NCBI GenBank assembly: GCA_947502595.1
Contig: CANNAM010000001.1
Span: forward strand, 62,001-126,000
Length of the DNA stretch: 64,000 nucleotides
Direction: 5' to 3'
Source: an uncultured Marinicella sp.
GTDB lineage: Bacteria > Pseudomonadota > Gammaproteobacteria > Xanthomonadales > Marinicellaceae
Below are positions 45,238 to 53,976 of the stretch, in pieces (the stretch's first letter is position 1; every line of letters begins with the position of its first letter). The notes under the pieces are model-generated. The model made no database searches. It had not been told where the DNA came from and saw only the letters and a list, made by a program, of their open reading frames with translations. A program made the position numbers and the translations under genes.

Positions 45238-46218
45238 ATGAAACTAACCAGTATAAACAACCAAACACGAGACGGCCAATTGGTCGTAGTTAACTATGAA
45301 GGCACCCGCGCAGTTGCGGTGCCGCACATTGCCACCACCATGCAACAAGCATTAGATAATTGGGACAATGTGGCACCGCAATTAAATACGGTGTACCAAC
45401 ATTTGAATGACGATGGTTTGAACGATGCATTTGATTTGAATTTGGATGATGTGTTGGCGCCATTGCCCAGGGCTTTGCAATTTTTAGACGGCAGTGCTTA
45501 TTTGGCCCATGTTGAACGTGTGCGCCGTGCTCGAGGTGCTGAAATGCCGCCCAGTTTTTTGGAAGATCCATTGATGTACCAAGCAGTCAGTGATGGTTTT
45601 TTGAGTCATAAGCAAGACATTGAAGTGGTCAGTGAAGAATATGGCATTGATTTTGAAGCCGAAGCAGCGGTGATCACTTCTGATGTGCCGATGCATGTAT
45701 CGGCAGAAGATGCAGGTCAGTACATTCAGTTGATCTGTATTTTAAATGACGTGTCTTTACGCAATTTGATTCCAGCTGAGCTGGCCAAAGGTTTTGGTTT
45801 TGTGCAGTCTAAACCACGCACTGCCTTGTCACCATTTTTCGTTACCCCTGATGAATTGGGAGATGCTTGGCAAAACAACAAAATCCATTTGCCGATGCGC
45901 ACCTGGCTGAACGGTGAATGGTTTGGTGAACCCAATTGTGGGGTGGACATGCAGTTTGACTTTGCCCAATTGATTGCCCATGCGGCGAAAACCCGACCGT
46001 TGTGTGCGGGTACCATCATTGGTTCTGGCACCATTGCCAACCAAGACATGGCCAAGGGTTCAACTTGTTTGGCTGAAAAGCGTGTGCTTGAGGTGATTGC
46101 CGATGGTAAACCAAGTACACCATTCATGAGTTTTGGTGATGACGTGAAGATTGAGGTCACCGATAAAAGTGGCCAGAATGTGTTTGGCACCATTCATCAG
46201 AAAGTGGTGAAGTACTGA
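45238..46218 (+). CDS. fahA: fumarylacetoacetase / fumarylacetoacetate hydrolase family protein
   Basis: Last enzyme of the homogentisate pathway, cleaving fumarylacetoacetate to fumarate and acetoacetate. The FAH fold is shown by YGIDFEAEAAVI (metal-binding acidic residues), QLICILNDVSLRNL, FVQSKPRTALSPFFVTPDEL and GTIIGSGTIANQD. Length 326 matches the short bacterial FAH rather than the 420-residue form. It follows hmgA by about 70 bases and ends at a strong terminator, so the operon is hppD-hmgA-fahA. No maleylacetoacetate isomerase gene is included. Confidence 0.93.
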   Translation: MKLTSINNQTRDGQLVVVNYEGTRAVAVPHIATTMQQALDNWDNVAPQLNTVYQHLNDDGLNDAFDLNLDDVLAPLPRALQFLDGSAYLAHVERVRRARGAEMPPSFLEDPLMYQAVSDGFLSHKQDIEVVSEEYGIDFEAEAAVITSDVPMHVSAEDAGQYIQLICILNDVSLRNLIPAELAKGFGFVQSKPRTALSPFFVTPDELGDAWQNNKIHLPMRTWLNGEWFGEPNCGVDMQFDFAQLIAHAAKTRPLCAGTIIGSGTIANQDMAKGSTCLAEKRVLEVIADGKPSTPFMSFGDDVKIEVTDKSGQNVFGTIHQKVVKY

Positions 46219-46236
46219 TTGCAGTCCTGTTGTTCC

Positions 46237-46266
46237 AAAAAGCCCGATGAGATCGGGCTTTTTTTT
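46237..46266 (+). terminator. rho-independent terminator of the hppD-hmgA-fahA operon
   Basis: AGCCCGAT and ATCGGGCT form a perfect eight-base stem with a three-base loop. Four A upstream and a run of eight T downstream make it a strong, possibly bidirectional terminator. Confidence 0.9.
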
Positions 46267-46326
46267 GCCCTTAACTAATTGCCATCAAGGTGGCATAATG
46301 AACCCATTTTTATCACTATATTGCCC

Positions 46327-48606
46327 ATGACTGAAACATTTTCCAGCAAATCCACTGACTCTTTTCGCGAACTGCTTACCTTGGGTAAGTGCAATGTATT
46401 GGTTACCACATACCAAGCTGGGCAGGTGGTGATGCTGCGACCTCAAGGTCAAGGCATCAATACCCACTTTATGGGCTTTGACCGACCAATGGGTATCGCC
46501 AAACGCAACAATGAAATCACCATTGGTGGTGCGCACTCAATCACCACCTTCAGAAATTTAGCTGCGGTAGGGCCTAAAGTGGGCCAGGGTGAACAGGTTG
46601 ATGCCTGTTATTTGCCAAGAAAAAATCACATCACTGGTGCAATTGATGTGCATGAAATGGGCTATGATAAATTTGATAAATTGTGGTTTATTAACACCAA
46701 AATGTCCTGTTTGTGTACTTTAGATGGTGACCACAGTTTTAAACCAGAATGGCGACCACCATTCATCACCGCCTATGACCTCACCGATCGCTGCCACCTC
46801 AATGGCTTGGGCTTTCGCGATGGTGTACCACGTTATGTGAGTATGTTGGGTGCTTATGATGAACCAGGTGGCTGGCGGAAAAACAAGATTTCCGGTGGTC
46901 AGATCATGGACATTACCACCAACGAAGTGATGGTTGATGGATTGTGTATGCCACATTCACCACGATGGTACCAAGACTCATTGTGGTTTTTGTCGTCTGG
47001 CTCAGGTCAATTGATGCGCATGAAACCGGGTGAAGCGCCTGAAGTGGTGGCCGAATTACCAGGCTTTGCGCGAGGCTTGGATTTCATTGATCGCTATGCC
47101 ATCATTGGTCTGTCACAGATCAGAGAAAGCTCTACATTTGCAGGTTTGCCTTTAACCAAGCGGGTGGAGGAACGGCAAAGTGGGGTGTGGGTGGTGGATA
47201 CCCAGAATGGACAAATTGTGGCTTTCTTGGTGTTCACTGGTAATGTGCAGGAAGTTTTTGAAATTAAAGTTTTACCACATCAATTTGCCGCCATTGTAGA
47301 TGCCCAAAGCCCCTTCTTAGCCACCTCATACGAATTGCCACAACAGGTGCTGAATAACCTGGCTCCGATGGATCCAATCCAAGCGCCGTTGGAGGCTGCC
47401 AGTAGGGCCCATGTTGATGGTGAGTTAGACACTGCGATTAAACTGTACCAAGAAATTTTACAACAAGTGCCTGAACACCCTGCTAGCAACCAACAGTATG
47501 GCTTGTGTTTGATAGATGCCAAACAGTGGGATGCTGCCATCAAACAGTTAAAACATGTGATGCAGCTCAACCCTGACAATGCCGAGGCAATGAATCTATT
47601 GGGCAATGCGTACCAAGAACAATTGAACATAGAACAGGCCATGCATTGGTTTGAGCAGGCCATAGCCACTGACCAACAGTTCGCGCCAGCACATTACAAC
47701 CGCGGCAAGTTACTGTTAAAGCAACGGCACTACCAAGAAGGTTGGGATGAATACGAATGGCGTTGGCAAACCCCTCAATTTGTACCGTTCAAATGTGACA
47801 AGCCTTTGTGGCAAGGTGAGGACATCAGCGATAAAACCATTTTAGTGCACTCGGAGCAAGGCAATGGAGATCACATCATGTTTTGGCGATTTTTACCCTT
47901 ATTGGCTGAGCGTTGTAAGGCAGTCATTTACTTTGGCCCTGAAAATTTAGCGCCCTTGGTGGCTGAAATTCCAGGGGTCAGTCAAAGCCGCATTCCAGGT
48001 GCTTTGAGTAAAGATTTATTCGATGTGTATTGTCCGTTGATGAGTTTGCCGAAATTCCTGGACATCACACTTGAAAATCTGCCAGCACCCAAACGCTATG
48101 TCAACATTCCAAAACAGGTGGTGGTCAGTGCGTTACAAGGTGATATTAAGGTGGGTCTTGCTTGGGCGGGATCACCCAGCCATGTGAATGATGTGAATCG
48201 ATCAATGGGCTTAAAAGACATGTTGGCAGTTACACAAGGTATCGATGCACAGTTTTATTCTTTGCAAATGCCTGTCAGTGCCGATGACCGGGCGTTGTTA
48301 GCGCAACACAATGTGATTGATCTCGAGCCAGAGTTGCCAGGTTATGCCAGAACCGCAGCCTTGATAGACCAAATGGATTTGGTGATTTCTGTGGATACCG
48401 CCATTGCTCATTTGGCGGCTGCTTTAGGCAAAGAAACTTGGGTCTTGTTGAGTCAAAATGCCGATTGGCGTTGGCACCTGGAAAGTGACCAAAGTGAATG
48501 GTATCCCACGGTTAAATTGATCAGACAGCAAGCGCCAGCTAAAGACTGGCAAAGTGTAATTCAAGTGGCCAATCAAGCATTAGAAGCTTGGAAAAAAAGC
48601 AATTAA
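46327..48606 (+). CDS. TIGR03032-type protein fused to TPR and glycosyltransferase-like domains
   Basis: Three parts in one 759-residue protein. Residues 1 to about 340 match the TIGR03032 family (LGKCNVLVTTYQAGQVVML, FDRPMGIAKRN, LCMPHSPRWYQDSLWFLSSG), a putative propeller of unknown activity. About 350-450 are TPR repeats (HPASNQQYGLCLIDAKQWDAA, AEAMNLLGNAYQEQLNIEQA). About 460-740 form the glycosyltransferase-9-like domain that often follows TPRs (ILVHSEQGNGDHIMFWRFLP, VGLAWAGSPSHVND, LVISVDTAIAHLAAALGK). No signal peptide. The start is the ATG at 46327. The substrate is unknown. Confidence 0.84.
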   Translation: MTETFSSKSTDSFRELLTLGKCNVLVTTYQAGQVVMLRPQGQGINTHFMGFDRPMGIAKRNNEITIGGAHSITTFRNLAAVGPKVGQGEQVDACYLPRKNHITGAIDVHEMGYDKFDKLWFINTKMSCLCTLDGDHSFKPEWRPPFITAYDLTDRCHLNGLGFRDGVPRYVSMLGAYDEPGGWRKNKISGGQIMDITTNEVMVDGLCMPHSPRWYQDSLWFLSSGSGQLMRMKPGEAPEVVAELPGFARGLDFIDRYAIIGLSQIRESSTFAGLPLTKRVEERQSGVWVVDTQNGQIVAFLVFTGNVQEVFEIKVLPHQFAAIVDAQSPFLATSYELPQQVLNNLAPMDPIQAPLEAASRAHVDGELDTAIKLYQEILQQVPEHPASNQQYGLCLIDAKQWDAAIKQLKHVMQLNPDNAEAMNLLGNAYQEQLNIEQAMHWFEQAIATDQQFAPAHYNRGKLLLKQRHYQEGWDEYEWRWQTPQFVPFKCDKPLWQGEDISDKTILVHSEQGNGDHIMFWRFLPLLAERCKAVIYFGPENLAPLVAEIPGVSQSRIPGALSKDLFDVYCPLMSLPKFLDITLENLPAPKRYVNIPKQVVVSALQGDIKVGLAWAGSPSHVNDVNRSMGLKDMLAVTQGIDAQFYSLQMPVSADDRALLAQHNVIDLEPELPGYARTAALIDQMDLVISVDTAIAHLAAALGKETWVLLSQNADWRWHLESDQSEWYPTVKLIRQQAPAKDWQSVIQVANQALEAWKKSN

Positions 48607-48684
48607 TTGAGTTTGGCCTTTGACAGTTGAGATAAATATTTCAATGTGCTATCTTATTGTTTTTTCTACAAAAAGAGGTATTAA

Positions 48685-49962
48685 GTGATTTTAAAAAATT
48701 CAACCCTAAAGAAAACAGCTTTGGTCTCGGCTTTGATGCTGGCTACTGGTGGACATGCTGCCACAATCAATGTGGATGGTACAACTTGTAACATGGCAGA
48801 TGCCATTACATCAGCTAATACTGACACAGCAACTGGAGGGTGTTTGGCCGGTTCTGGCGCTGATGTTTTGGAATTAGATATAGCTGGCAGTCCATTCAGT
48901 TCAACAGTCCAATTACCAATTGTTGCTTCAGATATAGTTATTAATGGAAATGGCTCTACAGTCTCGAGAGATGTTGCTTCAGCAACGAAGTTCCGAGTTT
49001 TTGAAGTGAGTGCTGGAGGTGCTTTGACTTTAAATGATGTCACTGTGACTGGAGGTGATACTGACAATGCCGGAGCAGTAGCCAACTTTGGTGGCGGTGT
49101 CAGGGCTTATGGTGGCTCCTTAAATATTAATAACAGTACTTTCACTGGCAATAACGGCGGCGCAATCATGTTCAGCCCCGGCACTTCTGGTGGTATTGAA
49201 AGCTCAGTGATTGACAGCAACCAGGGCAACCCAGGGGCTGGATATTATGGCGGTGGTATATCTATAACAGGTGCCACAGTGACCATAAATAATTCCACTG
49301 TTTCAAATAACACCACTGATTCTACAATCGGTAGTGGCGCTGTATATATATCAAACTATGGTGGTAATGCTGATGTAGTTATAAGCAATTCGACCATTTC
49401 TGGCAATACTTCGACCTTACGCGGTGGTGGCATATCTCACCTGGCTTACGGTAACAATTCAACAATCTCACTAATAAATGTGACTTTAGTTGATAACACC
49501 AGCAGTGGCAATGGTGGCGGTATCTCAAATGATTCAGCGACCATACTTATTTCTCAATCGCTGATTTCAGGTAACACCGGAAGTGGCGGTGCCGAAATTG
49601 ATTCAGCCGGCGGTACAATAGTTGCAGATGATTACAATATATTCGGTTTAAACAGCACTGCAGGTGTGGTTGGTGTCACAGTGGGTACATCAGACATCGT
49701 ACCGGCTGAAGCCACTTTGGCAGATATCATAGATGTCATGCTGACCGACAACGGTGGACCCACACCAACCCATGCGTTGGCAGCTGGTAGCCCAGCAATT
49801 GATGCGGTGCCAGCAGCCAGTTGTGCTTCTGCCACGGATCAGACTGGATTGGCCAGACCACAAGACGGCGATGGCGACATGATGGCTGATTGTGACATTG
49901 GGGCTTATGAAGTTGAAGGTGTTGATTTAGACTTAATTTTTGAAGATGGATTTGAAGGATAA
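48685..49962 (+). CDS. secreted right-handed beta-helix protein with GFE C-terminal tail (copy 1 of a tandem pair)
   Basis: The start is GTG at 48685 behind AGAGG. The signal peptide (LKKTALVSALMLATGGHAA) is followed by a CSLREA-like segment (CNMADAITSANTDTATGGC). Repeated short strands with NNSTVSNNT, ISNSTISGN and LINVTLVDN ladders form a pectate-lyase-like beta-helix. The end has the choice-of-anchor Q module (DNGGPTPTHALAAGSPAID) and an Asp-rich DGDGDMMADCDIGAYE. The last residues LDLIFEDGFEG match the common tail. No catalytic site is evident; a surface adhesin or polysaccharide-related role is inference. A paralogue follows at 50405. Confidence 0.82.
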   Translation: MILKNSTLKKTALVSALMLATGGHAATINVDGTTCNMADAITSANTDTATGGCLAGSGADVLELDIAGSPFSSTVQLPIVASDIVINGNGSTVSRDVASATKFRVFEVSAGGALTLNDVTVTGGDTDNAGAVANFGGGVRAYGGSLNINNSTFTGNNGGAIMFSPGTSGGIESSVIDSNQGNPGAGYYGGGISITGATVTINNSTVSNNTTDSTIGSGAVYISNYGGNADVVISNSTISGNTSTLRGGGISHLAYGNNSTISLINVTLVDNTSSGNGGGISNDSATILISQSLISGNTGSGGAEIDSAGGTIVADDYNIFGLNSTAGVVGVTVGTSDIVPAEATLADIIDVMLTDNGGPTPTHALAAGSPAIDAVPAASCASATDQTGLARPQDGDGDMMADCDIGAYEVEGVDLDLIFEDGFEG

Positions 49963-49985
49963 CCGTCAATAAATAGTAAACAAAC

Positions 49986-50011
49986 AAAGCCCGATTTACT
50001 CGGGCTTTTTT
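49986..50011 (+). terminator. rho-independent terminator after the first beta-helix gene
   Basis: AAAGCCCGA and TCGGGCTTT pair perfectly over nine bases around a five-base loop, followed by a T run, about 25 bases after the stop codon. Confidence 0.88.
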
Positions 50012-50404
50012 GATTCTTAACCAAACAGTGCCATAGCACTTATTGATTATTTTGCTGACTATTTTCCCAGGGAAAAATTCATGAGTTGGTGACTTTTTAA
50101 CAACCGATGCTGTTGTAATCATATGCCAAGGGCATTGACAATGTTTATATGGCTTGAAAATACAGCTCATGATTATTACTGAACGCGCCAATGCAGTGAC
50201 CATTGGTGGTGGTTCACCTGATTCTGTTTTCAAAATAATGACAACAGTGGGTGCTAAAGGTGGGAGAGAAAGGGTGGCATTGATGGCATCAGTGAAAGGC
50301 AAAATCAATCCATAGTATGTTTTTTTATTGTTAAGCACCAGCTGGGTCTTGCTGATAAATTTATTTCATGGTATTTTGAAGGTGTTAATTAAAAGGGGGA
50401 AAAT
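50012..50404 (+). other. intergenic region between the tandem beta-helix genes, with a doubtful 48-codon frame
   Basis: The gap between the two paralogues is about 440 bases. After the terminator I see only a small frame at 50169-50315 (MIITERANAVTIGGGSPDSV at its start). It has no Shine-Dalgarno of note and no known match that I can name. It might be a scrap of a third, decayed paralogue. The promoter of the second gene must lie here but no clear boxes are visible. A GGGGG Shine-Dalgarno precedes the ATG at 50405. Confidence 0.3.
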
Positions 50405-51718
50405 ATGACAAACAAAATTTTAAGTTTGAAGAAAACTGCGATGGTTTCAGCACTGTTATTGGAACTGACTGCAAGCGCACAAGCAGCGACTATTGTGGTT
50501 GATGAGGTTAATTGCACATTGGCTGATGCCATTGTTGCTGCCAGCAGTAATATGGTAACGGGTGGTTGTGTTGCAGGCAGTGATGTTGATGATGATGTGA
50601 TTGAATTACCTGCAGACACAGAAATCGTGTTAACCACTGCTTTACCACTGATTGAAAAAGACAGTACGTTGAATGTCAGTTCCATTACCATCAATGGAAA
50701 TGGCGCAACAATCAGCAGAGATGCAGGTGCAACTAACTTTACGGTGTTATCCGCCAATTTAAATAGATTCACCGCTTTAAATTTAAATGACCTGACTGTC
50801 ATGGGTGGTCATGTCAATGGTTCATCAAATATTGGTGGCGGTATCAATCATGTAGGTGGGATACTTAAACTGGACCGTTGTATCGTCTCAGATAATACGG
50901 GAGGAGCTGTCTATACATATGATGCCGATGTCACCATTGAACATTCGGTAATTGCAAATAACAAAGGGGTGGCAAATGCCAGCAGCAATGCAGCGGGGCT
51001 GACTTTCAAAGCTGGGTATGAAGGGTATTCATTGACTGTATCTGATTCTACCATTGCCAGTAATAATAATTATGGAACTGCCGAAGCTGGTGGCGTCAGT
51101 ATTACCAGTGAATATGCATACGCTTATTCTGATGCCTTAATTGAAAATTCAACCATCAGTAATAACAGCACTGAAAATGGCGGTGGTGGCATCAACGCCC
51201 ACGGAGAAGGTTATTTTGGCTCCAACGTAATGTTGAACTTAGTCGGTGTGACTTTGGTTAATAACAGCACTGCAATTGATGGTGGTGGCTTATTCAATGA
51301 TGCCGCTTTTGTGCGCATCAAACAATCTTTAGTTGCTGGTAATTCAGCCGGTAATTTAGTAGATGAAATTGCAAATTCAGGGGGTGGGGTAGTCTTAAAT
51401 GATTATAATTTATTCGGTTTAGATGGCAATGCAGGTATGTTCGGAGTGTCACCCGGCCCCACTGATATGATTATCAATGAATCGACATTGTCGGCAGTAT
51501 TGAATCCAATTCTCAGCGACAATGGAGGTTATACGCCAACGCATAGTTTGGTGTCAGGCAGCCCTGCCATTGATTTTATCCCAGCAGCATCTTGTTTGAT
51601 GGTCGCTGATCAAACGGGAAAAGGTCGGCCAATTGATGGCGATGGTGATGGCACAGCTGATTGTGACGTGGGCGCTTTTGAATTTTCCGATGTAATTTTC
51701 AGCAATGGTTTTGAATAG
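50405..51718 (+). CDS. secreted right-handed beta-helix protein with GFE C-terminal tail (copy 2)
   Basis: Paralogue of the previous gene with the same plan. A signal peptide (KKTAMVSALLLELTASAQAA) is followed by a CSLREA-like segment (VNCTLADAIVAASSNMVTGGC). Next come beta-helix ladders (VSDSTIASNNN, IENSTISNNST, LVGVTLVNNST) and the choice-of-anchor Q module (DNGGYTPTHSLVSGSPAID). The Asp-rich DGDGDGTADCDVGAFE and the tail SDVIFSNGFE close the protein. Very few catalytic-type residues are clustered. It has its own terminator, so the two copies are separate transcription units that arose by duplication. Confidence 0.83.
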   Translation: MTNKILSLKKTAMVSALLLELTASAQAATIVVDEVNCTLADAIVAASSNMVTGGCVAGSDVDDDVIELPADTEIVLTTALPLIEKDSTLNVSSITINGNGATISRDAGATNFTVLSANLNRFTALNLNDLTVMGGHVNGSSNIGGGINHVGGILKLDRCIVSDNTGGAVYTYDADVTIEHSVIANNKGVANASSNAAGLTFKAGYEGYSLTVSDSTIASNNNYGTAEAGGVSITSEYAYAYSDALIENSTISNNSTENGGGGINAHGEGYFGSNVMLNLVGVTLVNNSTAIDGGGLFNDAAFVRIKQSLVAGNSAGNLVDEIANSGGGVVLNDYNLFGLDGNAGMFGVSPGPTDMIINESTLSAVLNPILSDNGGYTPTHSLVSGSPAIDFIPAASCLMVADQTGKGRPIDGDGDGTADCDVGAFEFSDVIFSNGFE

Positions 51719-51735
51719 CATAAAATTATTAACTG

Positions 51736-51757
51736 AGCCCGATTGATTCGGGCTTTT
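51736..51757 (+). terminator. rho-independent terminator after the second beta-helix gene
   Basis: AGCCCGA and TCGGGCT form a seven-base stem with a five-base loop and a TTT tail. The stem is the same as in the terminators at 46237 and 49986. Confidence 0.85.
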
Positions 51758-51811
51758 ATATCGCTGATATGCTATAAACATGCGCTTACTAATTGAAAAG
51801 GAAATAAGCTG

Positions 51812-52135
51812 ATGAGATTACTGATTGTGTTGGCCATTGCTTTTTTTATTTACCAAAAATGGGGCGTCACTGATGCAGCAGCTGAATTGAATCAGAAACA
51901 TGATTCCGAAGTCATCATGTATTCAACTGCTTGGTGTGGGTACTGTAAAAAAGCCCGGGTTCTACTGAATATGCAAGGCGTAAAATACAAGGATTTTGAC
52001 ATTGAAAAATCGTCATCCGCCAAAGCTGAAATGCGCAGCTTGGGTGGGCAAGGTGTGCCAGTATTTTTGATCCAAGGTGAAGTGGTTAAGGGTTTCAACC
52101 AAGCCCGGGTGCTTGAATTAATCGAAGGGCTTTAG
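51812..52135 (+). CDS. membrane-anchored glutaredoxin-like protein
   Basis: Thioredoxin-fold protein of 107 residues. An N-terminal hydrophobic helix (LLIVLAIAFFIYQKWG, residues 3-18) acts as signal anchor. The glutaredoxin domain has the active site WCGYCKKA and the cis-proline loop GVPVFLI. The rest ends with GFNQARVLELI, as in other glutaredoxins of the NrdH/GrxC group. The anchor implies that it sits at the membrane, with side not determined by sequence; periplasmic redox repair is a possible role. Confidence 0.88.
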   Translation: MRLLIVLAIAFFIYQKWGVTDAAAELNQKHDSEVIMYSTAWCGYCKKARVLLNMQGVKYKDFDIEKSSSAKAEMRSLGGQGVPVFLIQGEVVKGFNQARVLELIEGL

Positions 52136-52157
52136 CACCTACGGTTACCCTATGGCA

Positions 52158-52820
52158 TTAAATGCCCACTGTCTTGACTGAATAGGCCAGCAGCAATTGA
52201 GCCACATAATACAGTGGCAAGCCAACCAGGCGGTTAACAAAAGCGGGTTCAGTAAAGCGATTTCTGGCCACCCACACATCAGATAATGCAAACAAACTGG
52301 CCCCTGCAACAATCCAAAGTTGTTGTTGGCCAATTGATGTAGGTACCAGCCAGGCCATCACCAGCATGGTGCCGATGGCCAGCAGATAAGCTGGTACGGC
52401 GACTTTGAACACGCCGCTTAAATAGTTTCGCAGCCACAGACCAATGCCCAACACAAGCAACACAATCAACGGCAACACCAAAGGCAAGCGTGCCGTGACG
52501 GAACCCATTGTGCTGAATGCTATGGCATAAGCCATATGTGCCAATAAAAATGCAGCCATGCCACACACAAACCAGCGCTTATTGCCAGGCTTGGCAAGCA
52601 ACACATCACCAGCCAAAGACAGCACCAAGCCAGTCAGCAACAGTTGTCCGTACAGTGAGTCTCCCGCACCCAAATCCCAAGCAAACCCTACGAAGGCCAG
52701 GCTGGCCAATAATTTGGTTTTTAATTTAAGTTGTTGTTGGCTCTGGGTATCGAACCACAGTGTCAAACCGCAGGCCAGCAGGCAAATGACAGGTAACAGC
52801 CAAAGCAGTTGATCGGTCAT
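52158..52820 (-). CDS. lysoplasmalogenase family protein (YhhN/TMEM86)
   Basis: Polytopic membrane protein with about eight helices. The family motifs are [11 protein letters not shown] with its conserved Asp, and [15 protein letters not shown] with the second Asp, which together form the putative active site of the YhhN family. Members hydrolyse the vinyl-ether bond of lysoplasmalogens in animals; the bacterial substrate is less clear. Length 220 is normal. Its start overlaps the trhO stop by four bases, so the two are co-transcribed. Confidence 0.86.
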   Translation of the reverse strand: MTDQLLWLLPVICLLACGLTLWFDTQSQQQLKLKTKLLASLAFVGFAWDLGAGDSLYGQLLLTGLVLSLAGDVLLAKPGNKRWFVCGMAAFLLAHMAYAIAFSTMGSVTARLPLVLPLIVLLVLGIGLWLRNYLSGVFKVAVPAYLLAIGTMLVMAWLVPTSIGQQQLWIVAGASLFALSDVWVARNRFTEPAFVNRLVGLPLYYVAQLLLAYSVKTVGI

Positions 52821-53851
52821 TTTTGCGCTTGTTCACGCATGGCATTTTTAGCTGCTAATTTTTCTTGTTTGCGCTTCTCTATGGCCTCGGCCGCTGACAT
52901 ACCTATGTGTTCTTCACCACGCTGTTTGGCCAATTGCATTTGTTTTTCTCGTTCAGCAAATTGGGCCCGTTGTTCTGCAGTGGTGTGCTCATAACAATGG
53001 TGACAACTCACACCTTTTTCATAGTGTTCTGATAGTTTGTCCTGTTCAGTAATGGGGTAGCGACAGGCATAACATTGGTCGTATTGACCTTTTTCCAAGT
53101 CGTGATTAACTGCCACCCGGTTATCAAACACAAAACATTCACCTTGCCACAGGGTTTCATCCTTGGGCACCTGTTCCAAGTACTTCAAAATACCGCCTTG
53201 TAAATGGTAAACCTCAGAAAAGCCCTGTTCTTTCAAATACGCCGTAGATTTTTCACAACGGATACCACCGGTACAAAACATGGCGACTTTTTGGTGTTTT
53301 TCAGGGTTGAGGTGCTGTTTAACGTACTCAGGAAATTCTCTGAAAGTTTCGGTGCTGGGGTTGATGGCATTTTTAAAGCTACCAATCTTGTACTCATAGT
53401 CGTTGCGGGTGTCAACCAACAGCACATCTGGATCGCTGATTAATTCATTCCAATCTTCTGGTTTAACGTAAGTGCCAACCACTTCTTTGGGGTCAATGCC
53501 CTCAACACCCATGGTGACAATTTCTTTTTTCAACTTGACTTTGGAGCGATAAAACGGCATTTCATCGGCATAAGATTCTTTGCTGTCAACGCCAGTCAAG
53601 CGTTGGTCTTGCCTAATCCAATTCAATACTGCATCAACGCCTTCTCGACTACCGGCTATGGTGCCATTGATGCCTTCATTGGCGAGTAATAAGGTGCCTT
53701 TGACTTCGTGGGCCAGCATCTCATCGAGTAAAGGTTGGCGCAGTGCGGCAAAATTATCTAAGCGCACAAAATGATACAGTGCACTGACAACTACAGGTTT
53801 GGATTCAGGGTTTTTAGAGTCGTTGATGTTTGACTCATGGTGGTTTGACAT
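52817..53851 (-). CDS. trhO: tRNA uridine(34) hydroxylase TrhO (rhodanese-like, YceA)
   Basis: Oxygen-dependent enzyme that hydroxylates the wobble uridine of some tRNAs. The N-terminal acylphosphatase-like domain contains [18 protein letters not shown]. The rhodanese domain (about 125-225) carries the active-site Cys in [13 protein letters not shown] Cys-rich C-terminal part follows ([18 protein letters not shown]). Length 344 fits. AGGAG lies upstream of the ATG at 53851. It is followed by the lysoplasmalogenase gene with a four-base overlap. Confidence 0.95.
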   Translation of the reverse strand: MSNHHESNINDSKNPESKPVVVSALYHFVRLDNFAALRQPLLDEMLAHEVKGTLLLANEGINGTIAGSREGVDAVLNWIRQDQRLTGVDSKESYADEMPFYRSKVKLKKEIVTMGVEGIDPKEVVGTYVKPEDWNELISDPDVLLVDTRNDYEYKIGSFKNAINPSTETFREFPEYVKQHLNPEKHQKVAMFCTGGIRCEKSTAYLKEQGFSEVYHLQGGILKYLEQVPKDETLWQGECFVFDNRVAVNHDLEKGQYDQCYACRYPITEQDKLSEHYEKGVSCHHCYEHTTAEQRAQFAEREKQMQLAKQRGEEHIGMSAAEAIEKRKQEKLAAKNAMREQAQK

Positions 53852-53976
53852 AGCTAGCTCCTGCTGACCTGAACGTAAATCAGGCGCAAAATAGTTAAAG
53901 TTAAGCGGCTATTTTATGCATGACAGCTCATTTGCCAAGGGTATTGATGGTTTTATCTGGTCATTTTTGATATGCA

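Noticed and set aside
48681-49085. Long open frame on the minus strand inside the beta-helix gene
   Set aside because: It is the Pro/Val/Thr-rich shadow of the Gly/Thr-rich coding strand, without a ribosome site; the same is seen opposite the genes at 50405 and 61071-61472.
49736-50338. 200-codon minus-strand frame over the end of the first beta-helix gene and the following gap
   Set aside because: Its composition changes abruptly, it crosses a good plus-strand terminator, and it has no recognisable domain.
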